Below, piece after piece: positions 26,819 through 36,194 of a DNA stretch of 64,000 nucleotides. The stretch is from contig NZ_SMCR01000004.1 of assembly GCF_004343195.1 (NCBI RefSeq), forward strand, positions 248,001 to 312,000. Reading direction: 5' to 3'. The stretch is from Biostraticola tofi. Its GTDB lineage: Bacteria; Pseudomonadota; Gammaproteobacteria; Enterobacterales; Enterobacteriaceae. The notes below the pieces were generated by a model, which had not been told where the DNA came from, searched no databases, and was given only the letters and a program-made list of their open reading frames with translations. The position numbers were made by a program, and so were the translations under genes. Each line of letters starts with the position of its first letter. Positions within the stretch are counted from its first letter, which is position 1.

Positions 26819-28153
26819 TCAGGCAATGAACAGGCTAAGCAGCAGCACCATCAGCAAGCCGACGACCGAGTTAATCAATTCCAGCAAACCCCAGGTTTTA
26901 AAGGTGTCCTTCATTGAAATGCCGAAGGTCTCTTTGAACAGCAAGAATCCACCGTCATACATTAAGGTAATGGTATTACTGCCGCAGGCAACAGCCAGGC
27001 ACATCAGCGCCGGATTAAGATGAAATGCGCTCACCATCGGGGCGACAATTCCGGCTGAGGTGATAGCCGCGACAGCGCCTTGCCCAGTCAATATGCGAAT
27101 AATCGCCGTAATAATCCACGCCACGATAAACGGCGATAATGGAACATCACTCATAATATCGACGATATGCCCGCCGACGCCTGAGACGATAATGACTTGC
27201 TTCAGGATCCCGCCGGCGCTGATAACAAACAGGACGTTGGCGATTTTGGCAATGGCATCGCTGACATTATGCGTAATGCCTTCAGGGGACAAGCCACGTT
27301 TGACGCCCAGGAACCAGATCGCGGCAAAGGTTGCCAGCAGCATGCTGATTTCTGCACTGCCGAGGAATGTGCAGATTTTTGTCAACTGGGATTCTGCGCC
27401 CATGATGCCTTTGATCAGGGATGCCACGATCATCAGCACCGCCGGAATAAGCGGGATCAACATGCTGATGCCAAAGGACGGCAGGTCGTGGGTCGCTTTC
27501 TCCTCTACCGGTTTGATTAATGAATTGAGCGGTATGGATTTGATGCCGGGCAGGAATTTTGGCAACAAAATACCCGCACAGAACAACGCCGGAATGATGA
27601 CCAAAACACCAAACATATACACCTGGACAATATCGGCGTTAAAGGCGCTGATTAAGGCCACCGGCCCCGGCTGTGGCGGAAACAGGCTGTGTCCCATGGT
27701 CGCGCCGACCACGGTGGGCACCACCAGTTTCATATAAGGAATATCGGCTTTTTTGGCGATGTTTAATACCAGCGGCATCGCAATCAGGATTGCCACTTCA
27801 TAGAACATGGCAATACCAAAAATAACGCCGATGAACATCAGTCCCACGGCCAGAAATCGGGTGCCGCAGCGCTCGATAACGGTATCTGCTATTTGCTGGC
27901 TGGCACCGGATTCGGTCATGAATTTGCCGATGATTGCGCCGAATATAATAATAAGAGCAAGATGCCCGAGGATGCTGCCCAGGCCCTCCTGGATAACAGC
28001 AACAATCTTATCGAGGGGAATACCTTCCATTACGGCGACAAATATACCGGCGATAAGCAATGCAAATATATTATGGAATTTATATTTGAGGTTCATTATC
28101 ACTAAAAGCGCGATACCTACCAGAACCCAGAAAAGCGCCATAAACGGGGACAT
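26819..28153 (-). CDS. GntP-family gluconate/hexuronate:H+ symporter
   Basis: The 444-residue, very hydrophobic protein has the GntP family core: LGSILGHLALIIIFGAIIGK, GIAMFYEVAILIAMPLVLNI and GATMGHSLFPPQPGPVALIS. GSNTITLMYDGGFLLFKETF lies near the C-terminus. The family imports gluconate, idonate, fructuronate or related acids. It follows the mannonate dehydratase gene on the same strand, so a hexuronate-derived acid is a sensible substrate. The ATG at 28153 has AAGG 7 bases upstream; a TTG eight codons earlier is less likely. A terminator-like hairpin separates it from uxuA, so expression may be attenuated. Confidence 0.88.
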   Translation of the reverse strand: MSPFMALFWVLVGIALLVIMNLKYKFHNIFALLIAGIFVAVMEGIPLDKIVAVIQEGLGSILGHLALIIIFGAIIGKFMTESGASQQIADTVIERCGTRFLAVGLMFIGVIFGIAMFYEVAILIAMPLVLNIAKKADIPYMKLVVPTVVGATMGHSLFPPQPGPVALISAFNADIVQVYMFGVLVIIPALFCAGILLPKFLPGIKSIPLNSLIKPVEEKATHDLPSFGISMLIPLIPAVLMIVASLIKGIMGAESQLTKICTFLGSAEISMLLATFAAIWFLGVKRGLSPEGITHNVSDAIAKIANVLFVISAGGILKQVIIVSGVGGHIVDIMSDVPLSPFIVAWIITAIIRILTGQGAVAAITSAGIVAPMVSAFHLNPALMCLAVACGSNTITLMYDGGFLLFKETFGISMKDTFKTWGLLELINSVVGLLMVLLLSLFIA

Positions 28154-28179
28154 GTCAGTGCCTTGTTTTTTTTCCAAAT

Positions 28180-28203
28180 AAAAAGCCGGCGATGCCGCCG
28201 GCC
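28180..28203 (-). terminator. Terminator-like hairpin between uxuA and the GntP-type gene
   Basis: On the minus strand GCCGGC, a 6-base loop, GCCGGC and then five T residues lie immediately after the uxuA stop and about 25 bp before the transporter ATG. It probably acts as a partial terminator reducing transporter expression relative to uxuA. Confidence 0.75.
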
Positions 28204-28210
28204 TGGAGGC

Positions 28211-29278
28211 TTAGCGTTGTTTTTCGAGTGCTTCCCAGAGCCCGAGAAGATAGTTAGCGCCTAAAGCTCGGTCATATAAACCATAGCCCGGCCGACCGGT
28301 TTCGCCCCAGATAAACCGTCCGTGATCGGGACGGATATAGCCATCAAAGCCATTGTCATGCAGGGCTTTCATCACCTTAAACATGTCCAGCGAACCGTAG
28401 GGCGACAGGTGGGCGGACTCATAAAAATCTTTGTCTTTTATGATCTTGATATTACGGACATGGGCAAAGTGGATGCGCTTGCGTCGGGTGAATTCAGCCA
28501 GGATGTCATAAACGTCATTAGCAGGCTCCTCGGCGATAGAGCCGGTGCACAGCGTAATGCCGTTAGCTTCAGAATCGACCGCATTGCAAAGCCAGTCCAG
28601 ATCGTCACGGTTCTTGATGATGCGCGGCAGGCCAAAGATAGAATAGGGCGGATCATCCGGGTGAATGGCCATTTTAATGCCAACCTCTTCGCACACCGGA
28701 ATCACTGCTTTAAGGAAATAAACCAGGTTTTCACGCAGTTTTTCGTCATCGACATCTTTATATTTGGCGAATAATTCCTGCACTTTCGCCAGGCGCTCAG
28801 GCTCCCAGCCGGGCAGGGCGAAGCCGTTGGAATTTTCCAGTACTTCTTTAACCACTTCATCAAGACTTTTATCGATATCCTTTTTCTCAAAGGCCATGGT
28901 CAGGGAACCATCTGGCAGGACATAATTCATGTCTGTTTTCATCCAGTCGAACACCGGCATGAAATTATAACAAATGACTTTAATGCTAATTTCAGCGAGG
29001 TGGCGGATGGTCTGCTTATAGTTCTCGATGTACTGGTCTCGGCTGGCAACGCCAAGTTTGATGTCATCATGGATGTTGACGCTTTCGATGACTTCCATTT
29101 TCAAACCTGCCCCGTGAACCTGGTCAGCGAGGGCTTTGATTTTATCTTTTGGCCACACGTCGCCAACGGAAACGTCATACAGTGCGCCCACTACGCCTTC
29201 GACCCCCGGTACCTGGCGAATATGCTCAAGCGGAATTTTATCTTCTACTGGCCCAAACCAGCGCATTGTCATTTGCAT
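28211..29278 (-). CDS. uxuA: Mannonate dehydratase
   Basis: The 355-residue protein dehydrates D-mannonate to 2-keto-3-deoxygluconate (KDG). Family sequence includes MTMRWFGPVEDKIPLEHIRQ, VCYNFMPVFDWMKTD, MAIHPDDPPYSIFGLPRI (metal and substrate site), TLCTGSI and GYIRPDHGRFIWGE. The length is that of the shorter, Gram-positive-like UxuA group, not the 394-residue E. coli enzyme, suggesting transfer. ATG 29278 matches the usual M-M-M-RW start; the frame is open to 29317. No uxuB is nearby. It heads a two-gene unit with the GntP-type transporter. Confidence 0.9.
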   Translation of the reverse strand: MQMTMRWFGPVEDKIPLEHIRQVPGVEGVVGALYDVSVGDVWPKDKIKALADQVHGAGLKMEVIESVNIHDDIKLGVASRDQYIENYKQTIRHLAEISIKVICYNFMPVFDWMKTDMNYVLPDGSLTMAFEKKDIDKSLDEVVKEVLENSNGFALPGWEPERLAKVQELFAKYKDVDDEKLRENLVYFLKAVIPVCEEVGIKMAIHPDDPPYSIFGLPRIIKNRDDLDWLCNAVDSEANGITLCTGSIAEEPANDVYDILAEFTRRKRIHFAHVRNIKIIKDKDFYESAHLSPYGSLDMFKVMKALHDNGFDGYIRPDHGRFIWGETGRPGYGLYDRALGANYLLGLWEALEKQR

Positions 29279-29631
29279 GTTTATTCTTGCCTCATCATCA
29301 AAAGTGTCATCTACCATACTAGTATCGATAATAGAGGCTATCCAGACTTTTTTTTGGGAGGCATATCACATAATTGGCCTGAATTGGCTACGCAGGTTAA
29401 AGCACGCTTTGCGCGTGGCCTTAGGGTTATACACACAAATAAAAAGAATATTCACTTGTCCTGCATATTCTACTATCGTATTTTTTAACATTGCATTAAC
29501 ATAAACAGGCGACGTATCTTACTATGCATGCAGGGATTCCATGCCACTTCAAACGCTGGGAGCTCTGTATTTGGCTACTGCCTGATATAAACAGCCTGTG
29601 ATTCCAACAGACAACTTTAGAGTTTCATATT
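29279..29631. other. Divergent intergenic region, uxuA / M48 protease
   Basis: About 350 bp holds the promoters of uxuA (-) and the M48 gene (+). ATACTAGTAT (29316-29325) is a 10-bp palindrome near the uxuA start but does not match the TGGTATACCA core of UxuR/ExuR sites. No other element was recognised. Confidence 0.5.
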
Positions 29632-31482
29632 TTGAATAAATTAACGGCACTGAAAAAAAGTTATGCGAAAGTCTCTCTCTCTCTTCTGTTCACGCTTTTT
29701 TTGATTCCGGCCATTACGCTGGTATTTGCGCAATACGGCAGCAATCAGCTCGACCAGGAATATACTGACATTTTTATTAATGACGCGCGCGGACAAAACC
29801 AAGACGTCGATAAGCTGAACGCGTTCTTGCAACAGAATCCCCCTTCCAGCGTTTGTGGCGCCGTATCGGCAGATATGCTCGATTATCAGGACGCGGTCTG
29901 CGCCAGGAAGTCCGAACTGTGGCAGTTCCATATGATCGCTAAGCTGGCCTTTTGGACACTGGTCGCCAGTGTCGTGGTGCTGTTGATGGTGTTGTTATTC
30001 AGCGCACTGGCCTTTAGAAACCGCCAAGGGCAGTTATTGAGCCTGTCGCTGGCGCGCCCGTTCCTGATGATTGCCAGTGTGCTGGAAGTCGCGGCGCAGG
30101 GAGCGATGCTGGTTTGGCTATCCTTCTGGGGCACGGCTTTTTTTACCCAAACCTATTATCCAAAGCTGGTTTTTGCTGTAGGTATCATGGTTCTGGGCGG
30201 CATGTTCTATATCTTCAAAGGTATTTTCAAAAAGCTGCCGCCTGAAGAGGGCATTGAAGGTGAAGTGGTGACCCGGGAAGCGGCTCCGGCGCTGTGGCAG
30301 CGGATTGATTCGTTGGCGGCGAAACTGGGCACCACACCGCCGGACCACATCATTGCCGGTATTGATACCAACTTTTATGTGACCGAAGCACCGCTCGAGG
30401 TCAACGGGCAAATGCTGGAGGGGCGAAAACTTTATGTCAGTATCCCACTGCTGCGCCAACTGACCTCGGCTCAGGCTGACGGGGTGATGGTGCATGAGCT
30501 TACCCACCTGCACGAGGGCGATACCGCTTCAGGCGCCCTGTTGGGACCGAAACTGCATCGCTTCGATCTGTATACTCAGCTGATGGGGCAGAATGTATCG
30601 ACGCTGGTGGTATTCTACCCATTGTGCCTGTACCGCATGTTGTTTGAACTTGCCTGGCAGCGTAACAGCCGCGAACGCGAGTTCGTCGCCGACCGCAGCG
30701 CCGCGACGCTGGTGACGCCGGCGGCGATTGTCGAATCACTGATTAAAATTTCTGCCTATGCCAGCTATCGGGGTGAAGTAGAACACGCCCTGTTTGAACA
30801 TAAAACCCTGCACGAAAAAGAGCTGGGTATCAGTAAGGCGATTGCCGCCGGCCTGCCGCAGCATGTCAGCTCAGCGGATTTTATCAGCATGATGCGGGAG
30901 CAGAATATACCCCATCCGTTTGACTCACATCCGCCATTGGCCGACAGGATGCGCAACGTCGGTCACTCTGTTGAAGAACATCGCTATGCAGCGATTGCGG
31001 CCGAATTACCGGCGGACAGCTGGGTGGATTTGATGCCGGTTGCAGATACCATTGAACAACAGTTATGGCAGAAATACGAAAGCGACTTCTCGTCGGTGCA
31101 TGAAGAAAGCCTGGCCTGGCGCTATCTACCCACCGGCGAAGAACAGACTGCGCTGGTCCTGAAGTATTTCCCCCCGGTGGCTTATACATTGAAAGATGGG
31201 CAGCAGGTTGAGATTACCTATCAGGGAGTGGTGACGGCGCAAACGACTGAACCACTTGAGTGGGATAATATCAAGAATATCAATGTAATCCGGCGATTTG
31301 GTACCGACGTGCTGTACCTGCAGCATGTCCAGCCAAACGCGCAGGGCAAAAAGCGCAGCGAGATCCGGCTGCCCGGGTTGAAAAAGGACATCGACGGCTT
31401 CAAACATATCTTGGGCCTTTATTGGCAGCGCCACCAGACGGTGCGGGCGCTGGAGGATCAAGCGCAGTACAGTGCGACGTAA
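29632..31482 (+). CDS. M48-family membrane zinc metalloprotease
   Basis: The 616-residue protein has a membrane segment at about 12-33 and a cluster of three more (about 100-205). The protease domain has HELTHLHEG, with H288, E289 and H292 as the HExxH site. The third ligand is likely the Glu in NSREREFVADRSAA, the usual ExxxD of M48. FDSHPPLADRMRNV is also typical of the HtpX/Ste24 group. A C-terminal 130 residues of unknown fold follow. It probably acts in inner-membrane or periplasmic quality control. The start is a TTG at 29632; the ribosome site is weak, so the exact start is uncertain. Confidence 0.85.
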   Translation: MNKLTALKKSYAKVSLSLLFTLFLIPAITLVFAQYGSNQLDQEYTDIFINDARGQNQDVDKLNAFLQQNPPSSVCGAVSADMLDYQDAVCARKSELWQFHMIAKLAFWTLVASVVVLLMVLLFSALAFRNRQGQLLSLSLARPFLMIASVLEVAAQGAMLVWLSFWGTAFFTQTYYPKLVFAVGIMVLGGMFYIFKGIFKKLPPEEGIEGEVVTREAAPALWQRIDSLAAKLGTTPPDHIIAGIDTNFYVTEAPLEVNGQMLEGRKLYVSIPLLRQLTSAQADGVMVHELTHLHEGDTASGALLGPKLHRFDLYTQLMGQNVSTLVVFYPLCLYRMLFELAWQRNSREREFVADRSAATLVTPAAIVESLIKISAYASYRGEVEHALFEHKTLHEKELGISKAIAAGLPQHVSSADFISMMREQNIPHPFDSHPPLADRMRNVGHSVEEHRYAAIAAELPADSWVDLMPVADTIEQQLWQKYESDFSSVHEESLAWRYLPTGEEQTALVLKYFPPVAYTLKDGQQVEITYQGVVTAQTTEPLEWDNIKNINVIRRFGTDVLYLQHVQPNAQGKKRSEIRLPGLKKDIDGFKHILGLYWQRHQTVRALEDQAQYSAT

Positions 31483-31486
31483 ATAT

Positions 31487-31610
31487 CTACCGTAACGTTG
31501 CAGAGGTGATAAAACCGAAGCCAATCATGTCGGCGATGGTTTGGTTGACCTGGGGATTATCTCGCACCACACCGCCGTTAACCGTAATCCAGCGCGGTGG
31601 TGGCGGATGT
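31487..31610 (-). pseudogene. SDR oxidoreductase, small remnant
   Basis: The minus strand reads RWITVN followed by GGVVRDNPQVNQTIADM before a TAG at 31487-31489. Intact SDRs such as the one at 21743 have RGITVN, then an eleven-residue stretch with APG, then GGLVRDNADVNAQFAAM. The remnant therefore keeps the flanks and has lost the segment between. Nothing else of the gene is recognisable in the 324-bp gap between the M48 gene and the alcohol dehydrogenase gene. Confidence 0.45.
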
Positions 31611-31806
31611 TGCCGGGTCGCTCGCCAAAGCGCGATGCGTTGAAAACGGCGGATTGGGTCGCCATGACCTGATGTGATAAAGACGTCAGTTTCGACAGCA
31701 AAGCAAACCCCCTGTCAGCTCAGGCTGCCTGACTCGATCTTGGGATTAACCCGTGAGGATCTCGCTGATGACCCACTTTCATCACCCAAATTAAAATGTC
31801 TTCCAA

Positions 31807-32826
31807 CTAGCCGGCAACGTCAATCACGATCTTGCCGAATGGCCTTTTTTTCAAATGCTCGAAAGCTGCCCGCAGGTCGCCTAGCGAATAGCGGGAATCG
31901 ACCACTGGCGTGATGCGCGCTTGATCGACTGCACGAATAAATCGTTCCAGTGCCGTGCGGCTGCCTGTGCCAATGCCATGCAGGGTGATGTCCTTCAACA
32001 TCAAAGGCATTGCCGGCGCGATAATGTCCCAGCCGTCAAGTGCGCCAATCTGGCAGATATGGCCGCCAACCGCGGTGACCTGAACCGACTGACCAAGATG
32101 CTTACCGCCGATAACCTCCAAAATGATGTCTGCTCCTCGGTCGGCAGTGAGCTGATAGACCGCCTCGGTCCAATCGCTGTTGACGTCGATAAAGTGGTCT
32201 GCGCCGAGTGCGCGCGCGCGCGCCTCGTAGGCGGGTTGACTGCAGACGATGACCTTAGCCCCGTTTGCCTTGGCTATCTGCAAGCCAAAAAGAGCGACCC
32301 CGCCGGTGCTGGGAATCAACACCGTATCGCCAGCTCTGACGCCTGCCCGCTCGACCAGCGCAAACCAGGCGGTGAGGCCAGCCACCGGCAATGTGCATGC
32401 CTGCCAAGGCTCCAGCGTGCTGGGTGCCGAGACAAGCCAGTCTTCCGGCATGGCAACATACTCGGCCAGTACGCCTGGATAATAGCCTCCCAAGGTCTGA
32501 TAGGCCGGCGTTCGGGCGGTACCTGCACGCAGGCCGTCGATCCAGTCGGGAGTGGCCGTGGAGATAACCTTCATACCCACCTCGAAACGAGATGCGCCCT
32601 TACCGACAGCAACCACCTCTCCCGCAACATCAGATCCGGGTGTAAATGGGAACCTGAGAGGAAGTCCCCGGCCGGTCTCGATGACCATTTTATCGCGATA
32701 GTTCAGCGCGACTGCGTTGACTTTGACCAGGACTTCTCCCGGTCCGGCTGTCGGGGTCGCGACGTGGTTCAATCTGAGGTGCTGCATGCCTATAGAGTTG
32801 ATTTCCCAACGTTTCATCAAGCTCAT
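31807..32826 (-). CDS. Zinc-independent MDR-family alcohol dehydrogenase / quinone reductase
   Basis: The 339-residue medium-chain dehydrogenase/reductase has a GroES-like N-terminal domain (GPGEVLVKVNAVALNYRDKM, FTPGSDVAGEVVAVGKGASR). The NAD(P) Rossmann domain contains VLIPSTGGVALFGLQIAKAN. The usual catalytic zinc Cys in the first domain is replaced (ALNYRD), as in the NADPH:quinone oxidoreductase branch. The substrate is unknown. It is divergent from the LysR gene at 32967, which is likely its regulator. Confidence 0.87.
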   Translation of the reverse strand: MSLMKRWEINSIGMQHLRLNHVATPTAGPGEVLVKVNAVALNYRDKMVIETGRGLPLRFPFTPGSDVAGEVVAVGKGASRFEVGMKVISTATPDWIDGLRAGTARTPAYQTLGGYYPGVLAEYVAMPEDWLVSAPSTLEPWQACTLPVAGLTAWFALVERAGVRAGDTVLIPSTGGVALFGLQIAKANGAKVIVCSQPAYEARARALGADHFIDVNSDWTEAVYQLTADRGADIILEVIGGKHLGQSVQVTAVGGHICQIGALDGWDIIAPAMPLMLKDITLHGIGTGSRTALERFIRAVDQARITPVVDSRYSLGDLRAAFEHLKKRPFGKIVIDVAG

Positions 32827-32966
32827 TATTTCACTCCTGGCATAACGGTAAGCAGCTTCACGGTACCATACCGGTCGCTTTACCGCCTTTCAGGACAGTA
32901 TGCAGCCAGCAATTATGTTTTAATATGGTGATAATCTGGCATGTAGTATTGCGTTTGGAGATCATA

Positions 32967-33893
32967 ATGGATGGGATGGAATTCACCCAGTTAAAGGCTT
33001 TTGTCACCGTATGTGATGAGCGAGCATTTGGACGCGCTGCCAAGCGGCTGGCAGTATCGCCGTCAGCCCTAAGCCGTGCGGTGCGCTCTTTAGAGAGCCG
33101 ACTAGGCATTCGCCTGCTAAATCGTACAACCCGAAGTGTCGGACTGACTGAGGCCGGAGCGGTTCTTTATGAACGCATCAAGCCGATGCTGGCGGGGATG
33201 GATGAAGCGGTACTGGCGGTCGAGGCCTATCAAGGAACGCCGATGGGGGTGGTTCGCATTAATTTGCCAAGTATCGCCGCGCGGATAGCGGTCCTGCCCA
33301 AATTACAGCAGTTCCGTCTGGCTTACCCGGCAGTTCGCTTGGATCTGGTGATAGACAATGACATTACGGACGTGGTTGCTCAAGGTTTCGATGCCGGCGT
33401 GCGGATTGGCGGGCAAATCAGTCGCGATATGGTAGCCGTGCGCATTACCCCCGATCTTCGAATGGCGGTGGTCGGTGCGCCTGCCTATTTTGCCGATCGA
33501 CCGCCACCCCAGGTCCCGGCTGAGCTGAAAGATCACTTCTGCCTAACGTACAAATGGAAAAGTACCGGGGCCTTATCTCAATGGCGCTTCGACAATGGCG
33601 GCAGTGTATTCGATGTTGAAGTGAATAATGTTCTTACCTTAAATGACACCGATCTGCTGCTGTTGGCGGCCTGCAGGGGCCTGGGATTGGCCTGCCTTGT
33701 CGAGGATCTGGTCGAGTCAGCTCTGGAAAACAAACAGCTCATCCGCGTTCTCGAACCGTGGTGTCAGTTTTTTCCGGGATTTTACCTCTATTATTCTGAA
33801 CGCACTCACATGCCTGCTTCGCTGCGTGCGTTCATTGACTTCCTGAAAATTGGCGAACCGGGTTTATTGATGCCGAAGGGCTTAATTGATTGA
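32967..33893 (+). CDS. LysR-family transcriptional regulator
   Basis: The 308-residue protein has the N-terminal HTH (MEFTQLKAFVTVCDERAFGR, LSRAVRSLESRLGIRLLNRT) and a CrgA-type effector domain. ATG 32967 has GGAG 7 bases upstream; the frame is open to 32925 but the HTH begins with this start. It is divergent from the MDR dehydrogenase with 140 bp between. The effector is unknown. Confidence 0.88.
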   Translation: MDGMEFTQLKAFVTVCDERAFGRAAKRLAVSPSALSRAVRSLESRLGIRLLNRTTRSVGLTEAGAVLYERIKPMLAGMDEAVLAVEAYQGTPMGVVRINLPSIAARIAVLPKLQQFRLAYPAVRLDLVIDNDITDVVAQGFDAGVRIGGQISRDMVAVRITPDLRMAVVGAPAYFADRPPPQVPAELKDHFCLTYKWKSTGALSQWRFDNGGSVFDVEVNNVLTLNDTDLLLLAACRGLGLACLVEDLVESALENKQLIRVLEPWCQFFPGFYLYYSERTHMPASLRAFIDFLKIGEPGLLMPKGLID

Positions 33894-34026
33894 TAAATAT
33901 GTTAATTATAATTATTTTACACCTGTTATCTCAATGGCCTACACCGATTGCGCATCGCTTCTGTCCGAAGCCATTCGACACCGGAAGCGCTGCTGCGACC
34001 AAGCGACGCCATAGCGCGGTTTTTGC

Positions 34027-34899
34027 TTAACGAGCGGGATAGTTTTGTCGCAGAAATTCCTGCGCAGTCATCGGTTTGCGGCCGAGCAGTTTTTCCAGGT
34101 CTCCCGTTTGGCCATCGAATTCGCCGGCGTTGATGGCTTGCAGCCACTGCAGCGCGAAATGGGCGGCCGGTTCAGGCAGGCCGGCGGCCATCAGACGGTT
34201 TAAGTAGTCCTGTTCCGGGCAGGCGATGAATGGCACTGGCTTGCCGCTTATCGCCGACAGGATCTGCGCGATATCAGCAAGCGAAACCGCCGAATTACCG
34301 TACAGCGAGTAGCTTTTGTTTTCATGGCCCGCTTCACTGAGCACCACCGCATGCGCCTCTGCCAGTTCATCACGACTGGCATAGCTCGCTTTACCCTCGC
34401 CAGACGGCGCGTAGACCCCGGTCTGCAGGGCCTGACTGCCGATATAGAATTCTATGCTGTCAAAAAACGGCGGATGGCGCACCAGGGTATAGGTCAGCCC
34501 GGAAGCCTGCAGGGCCTGCTCAACGAACAGATCCTGCTCAGTGACCTGCGGCAGGAAAAAGTCCGAGCCCGTAGGGTGGATGATCGGCATAAAGACAATG
34601 TGCTTGACGCCAGCCTGCCGGGCGGCGTTGATAACATTTTGGTGCTGGCGATTGCGATCGCTAAAAGCGGTGGCGGAGACCATCATCAGTTTGTCGACAT
34701 CGGCAAAGGCACCCACCAGCCCTGGATAGTCGACATAGTCCCCCTGGCGAATCTCAATGCCTTCGGCGGCGAGGCTGGCTGCCTTGGCGGGGTCGCGGGC
34801 AAGACCGACCAGACTGTTGGCGGGGGTGCGTTTCAAAAGGTGCTGGAGCGTTTTACTACCGATATGTCCGGTTGCGCCGGTAACGAGAATTTTTGCCAT
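34027..34899 (-). CDS. qorB: NAD(P)H:quinone oxidoreductase, QorB/YtfG type
   Basis: The 290-residue atypical SDR has the Rossmann motif VTGATGHIGSKTLQHLL at its start, EIRQGDYVDYPGL (segment after strand 3) and HIVFMPIIHPTGSDFFLPQV. These match E. coli QorB (YtfG), which reduces quinones with NADPH. It is divergent from the HxlR regulator at 35108, the same pairing as ytfG/ytfH in E. coli. The gene is complete. Confidence 0.8.
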   Translation of the reverse strand: MAKILVTGATGHIGSKTLQHLLKRTPANSLVGLARDPAKAASLAAEGIEIRQGDYVDYPGLVGAFADVDKLMMVSATAFSDRNRQHQNVINAARQAGVKHIVFMPIIHPTGSDFFLPQVTEQDLFVEQALQASGLTYTLVRHPPFFDSIEFYIGSQALQTGVYAPSGEGKASYASRDELAEAHAVVLSEAGHENKSYSLYGNSAVSLADIAQILSAISGKPVPFIACPEQDYLNRLMAAGLPEPAAHFALQWLQAINAGEFDGQTGDLEKLLGRKPMTAQEFLRQNYPAR

Positions 34900-35107
34900 G
34901 CTGAGTTCCTGTGGATTAAGGATTTAGGCAGAACAGGGGCGCGAAATTATATGAGCGGATATTTGGTTGCCGGAATGCACCAACGGAAAGCCGTTCTTGC
35001 ATCCCTCAATAAAGACCATCTGCCATGGCTGCAAATATATAGACGAACTTTCCATTATGCTAGTATGCACCTTTTGGTAAGTAGCCAAATTCTTCTGGAG
35101 CGAGACC

Positions 35108-35515
35108 ATGAAACAGACCCCGTTTAGTTGCGGTATTGAAGCTGCGCTGTTCGTGCTCGGCGGTAAGTGGAAACCCACGATGCTTTACCATCTGGTACAG
35201 GGGACGCGTAGATATGGAGAGCTGAGGCGGGCGGTAGGAGGAATCAGCGACAAGGTCCTTATTCAGCAACTCAAAGAATTACAGTTGGATGGGATTGTCA
35301 AACGCATCGACTACGGTGAGATCCCCCCTAAGGTTGAATACTCGCTAACTGATTTCGGCAAGACCCTGGCCGCGACGTTGGCCCCTTTATGCCAATGGGG
35401 ATCCGAGCATATGCAGGAGATTGAAGAAATCGTCATGCGTCGCCGTCCCAATGCGCGCCAGTCTGATCAGCAGGACCATAACGGCCAAGCAGCAACTGCC
35501 GATGCTGGTCGGTGA
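35108..35515 (+). CDS. ytfH: HxlR-family regulator, YtfH/QorR type
   Basis: The 135-residue HxlR protein has a cysteine near the N-terminus (PFSCGIEAALFVLGGKWKPT), a winged helix (YGELRRAVGGISDKVLIQQL) and the wing motif PPKVEYSLTDFG. The single conserved Cys is typical of redox-sensing members. It is divergent from qorB with 208 bp between and presumably represses it until oxidised or modified. GGAG precedes the ATG by about 8 bases. Residues after about 110 (RRRPNARQSDQQDHN) are a polar tail. Confidence 0.82.
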   Translation: MKQTPFSCGIEAALFVLGGKWKPTMLYHLVQGTRRYGELRRAVGGISDKVLIQQLKELQLDGIVKRIDYGEIPPKVEYSLTDFGKTLAATLAPLCQWGSEHMQEIEEIVMRRRPNARQSDQQDHNGQAATADAGR

Positions 35516-35521
35516 GGCCAT

Positions 35522-36050
35522 TCATTGCGGTTGAAATGGCGCATTGGCATTGGTCTCAAGCAACTGGTCTATCAGGTTGCGCACCGTCGGCAATCGCTCA
35601 TGGCGCCGAAACAGAGCCGCGACCTCCGAGATAATGGCGGGCCCGGCAATCTCCCTGAAGACCACATTCGGCAGTTGAACGGTGTTGATAAGTACACTGG
35701 GAATAACGGCAACACCTACACCCAGCGCTACCTGGGTCAGCACCGCAACCAGCGAACCGGGCGACGAGATAATATGGGGATCGAATCTCCCGCGCCTGGC
35801 CACCTCGCGCAGGCCAAGCACTTGCTCGGGGATGACAAACGACTCGCTGGCCGTGCGTGATCGCCGTGGTCGATAGTGCCGGTGCGCCCATCGTTCTGGT
35901 GCGCATGGATAACGCCGCCGTGCCGGCAGGCGTCGAACTGGCTCCAGGCAAGGCTCGCCGCCCCAGCATGATGAAGACATTGCCCAGGCCGGTGCTGCGG
36001 CGCTCAAATAGCGGCTTTCGCTGCCGGTAGCGTGACGTTACCGCTTCGGC
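35522..36050 (-). pseudogene. LysR-family regulator, decayed
   Basis: The minus strand has the C-terminal effector half of a LysR protein from about 35860 to 35522 (SFVIPEQVLGLREVARRGRF, ALGVGVAVIPSVLINTVQLP). In a different frame further upstream, KPLFERRSTG (about 35990-36050) is the end of a LysR HTH. The intervening sequence matches neither and at least one frame change is needed, so the gene is broken. It ends just past the ytfH stop. Confidence 0.6.
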
Positions 36051-36194
36051 AATAAGAGGACATCGACCCTTGGCCGTATACGGATGGGGGGATAACGGCG
36101 CAAAACGCTGCAGCCGACGCGGGTTATCAGCCGGTAAAAATGCAGGACTGCCTAGCGCAAGTCCTGCATTTGCCATCCGGTACCCATGACGTTG

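Noticed and set aside
29316-29325. ATACTAGTAT as a UxuR/ExuR operator before uxuA
   Set aside because: The core differs from TGGTATACCA and it is not extended into a longer dyad; a 10-bp palindrome in AT-rich DNA is weak evidence.
31921-32931. 336-codon open frame on the plus strand
   Set aside because: It lies antisense to the MDR dehydrogenase, which has clear domain motifs; the plus frame has none.
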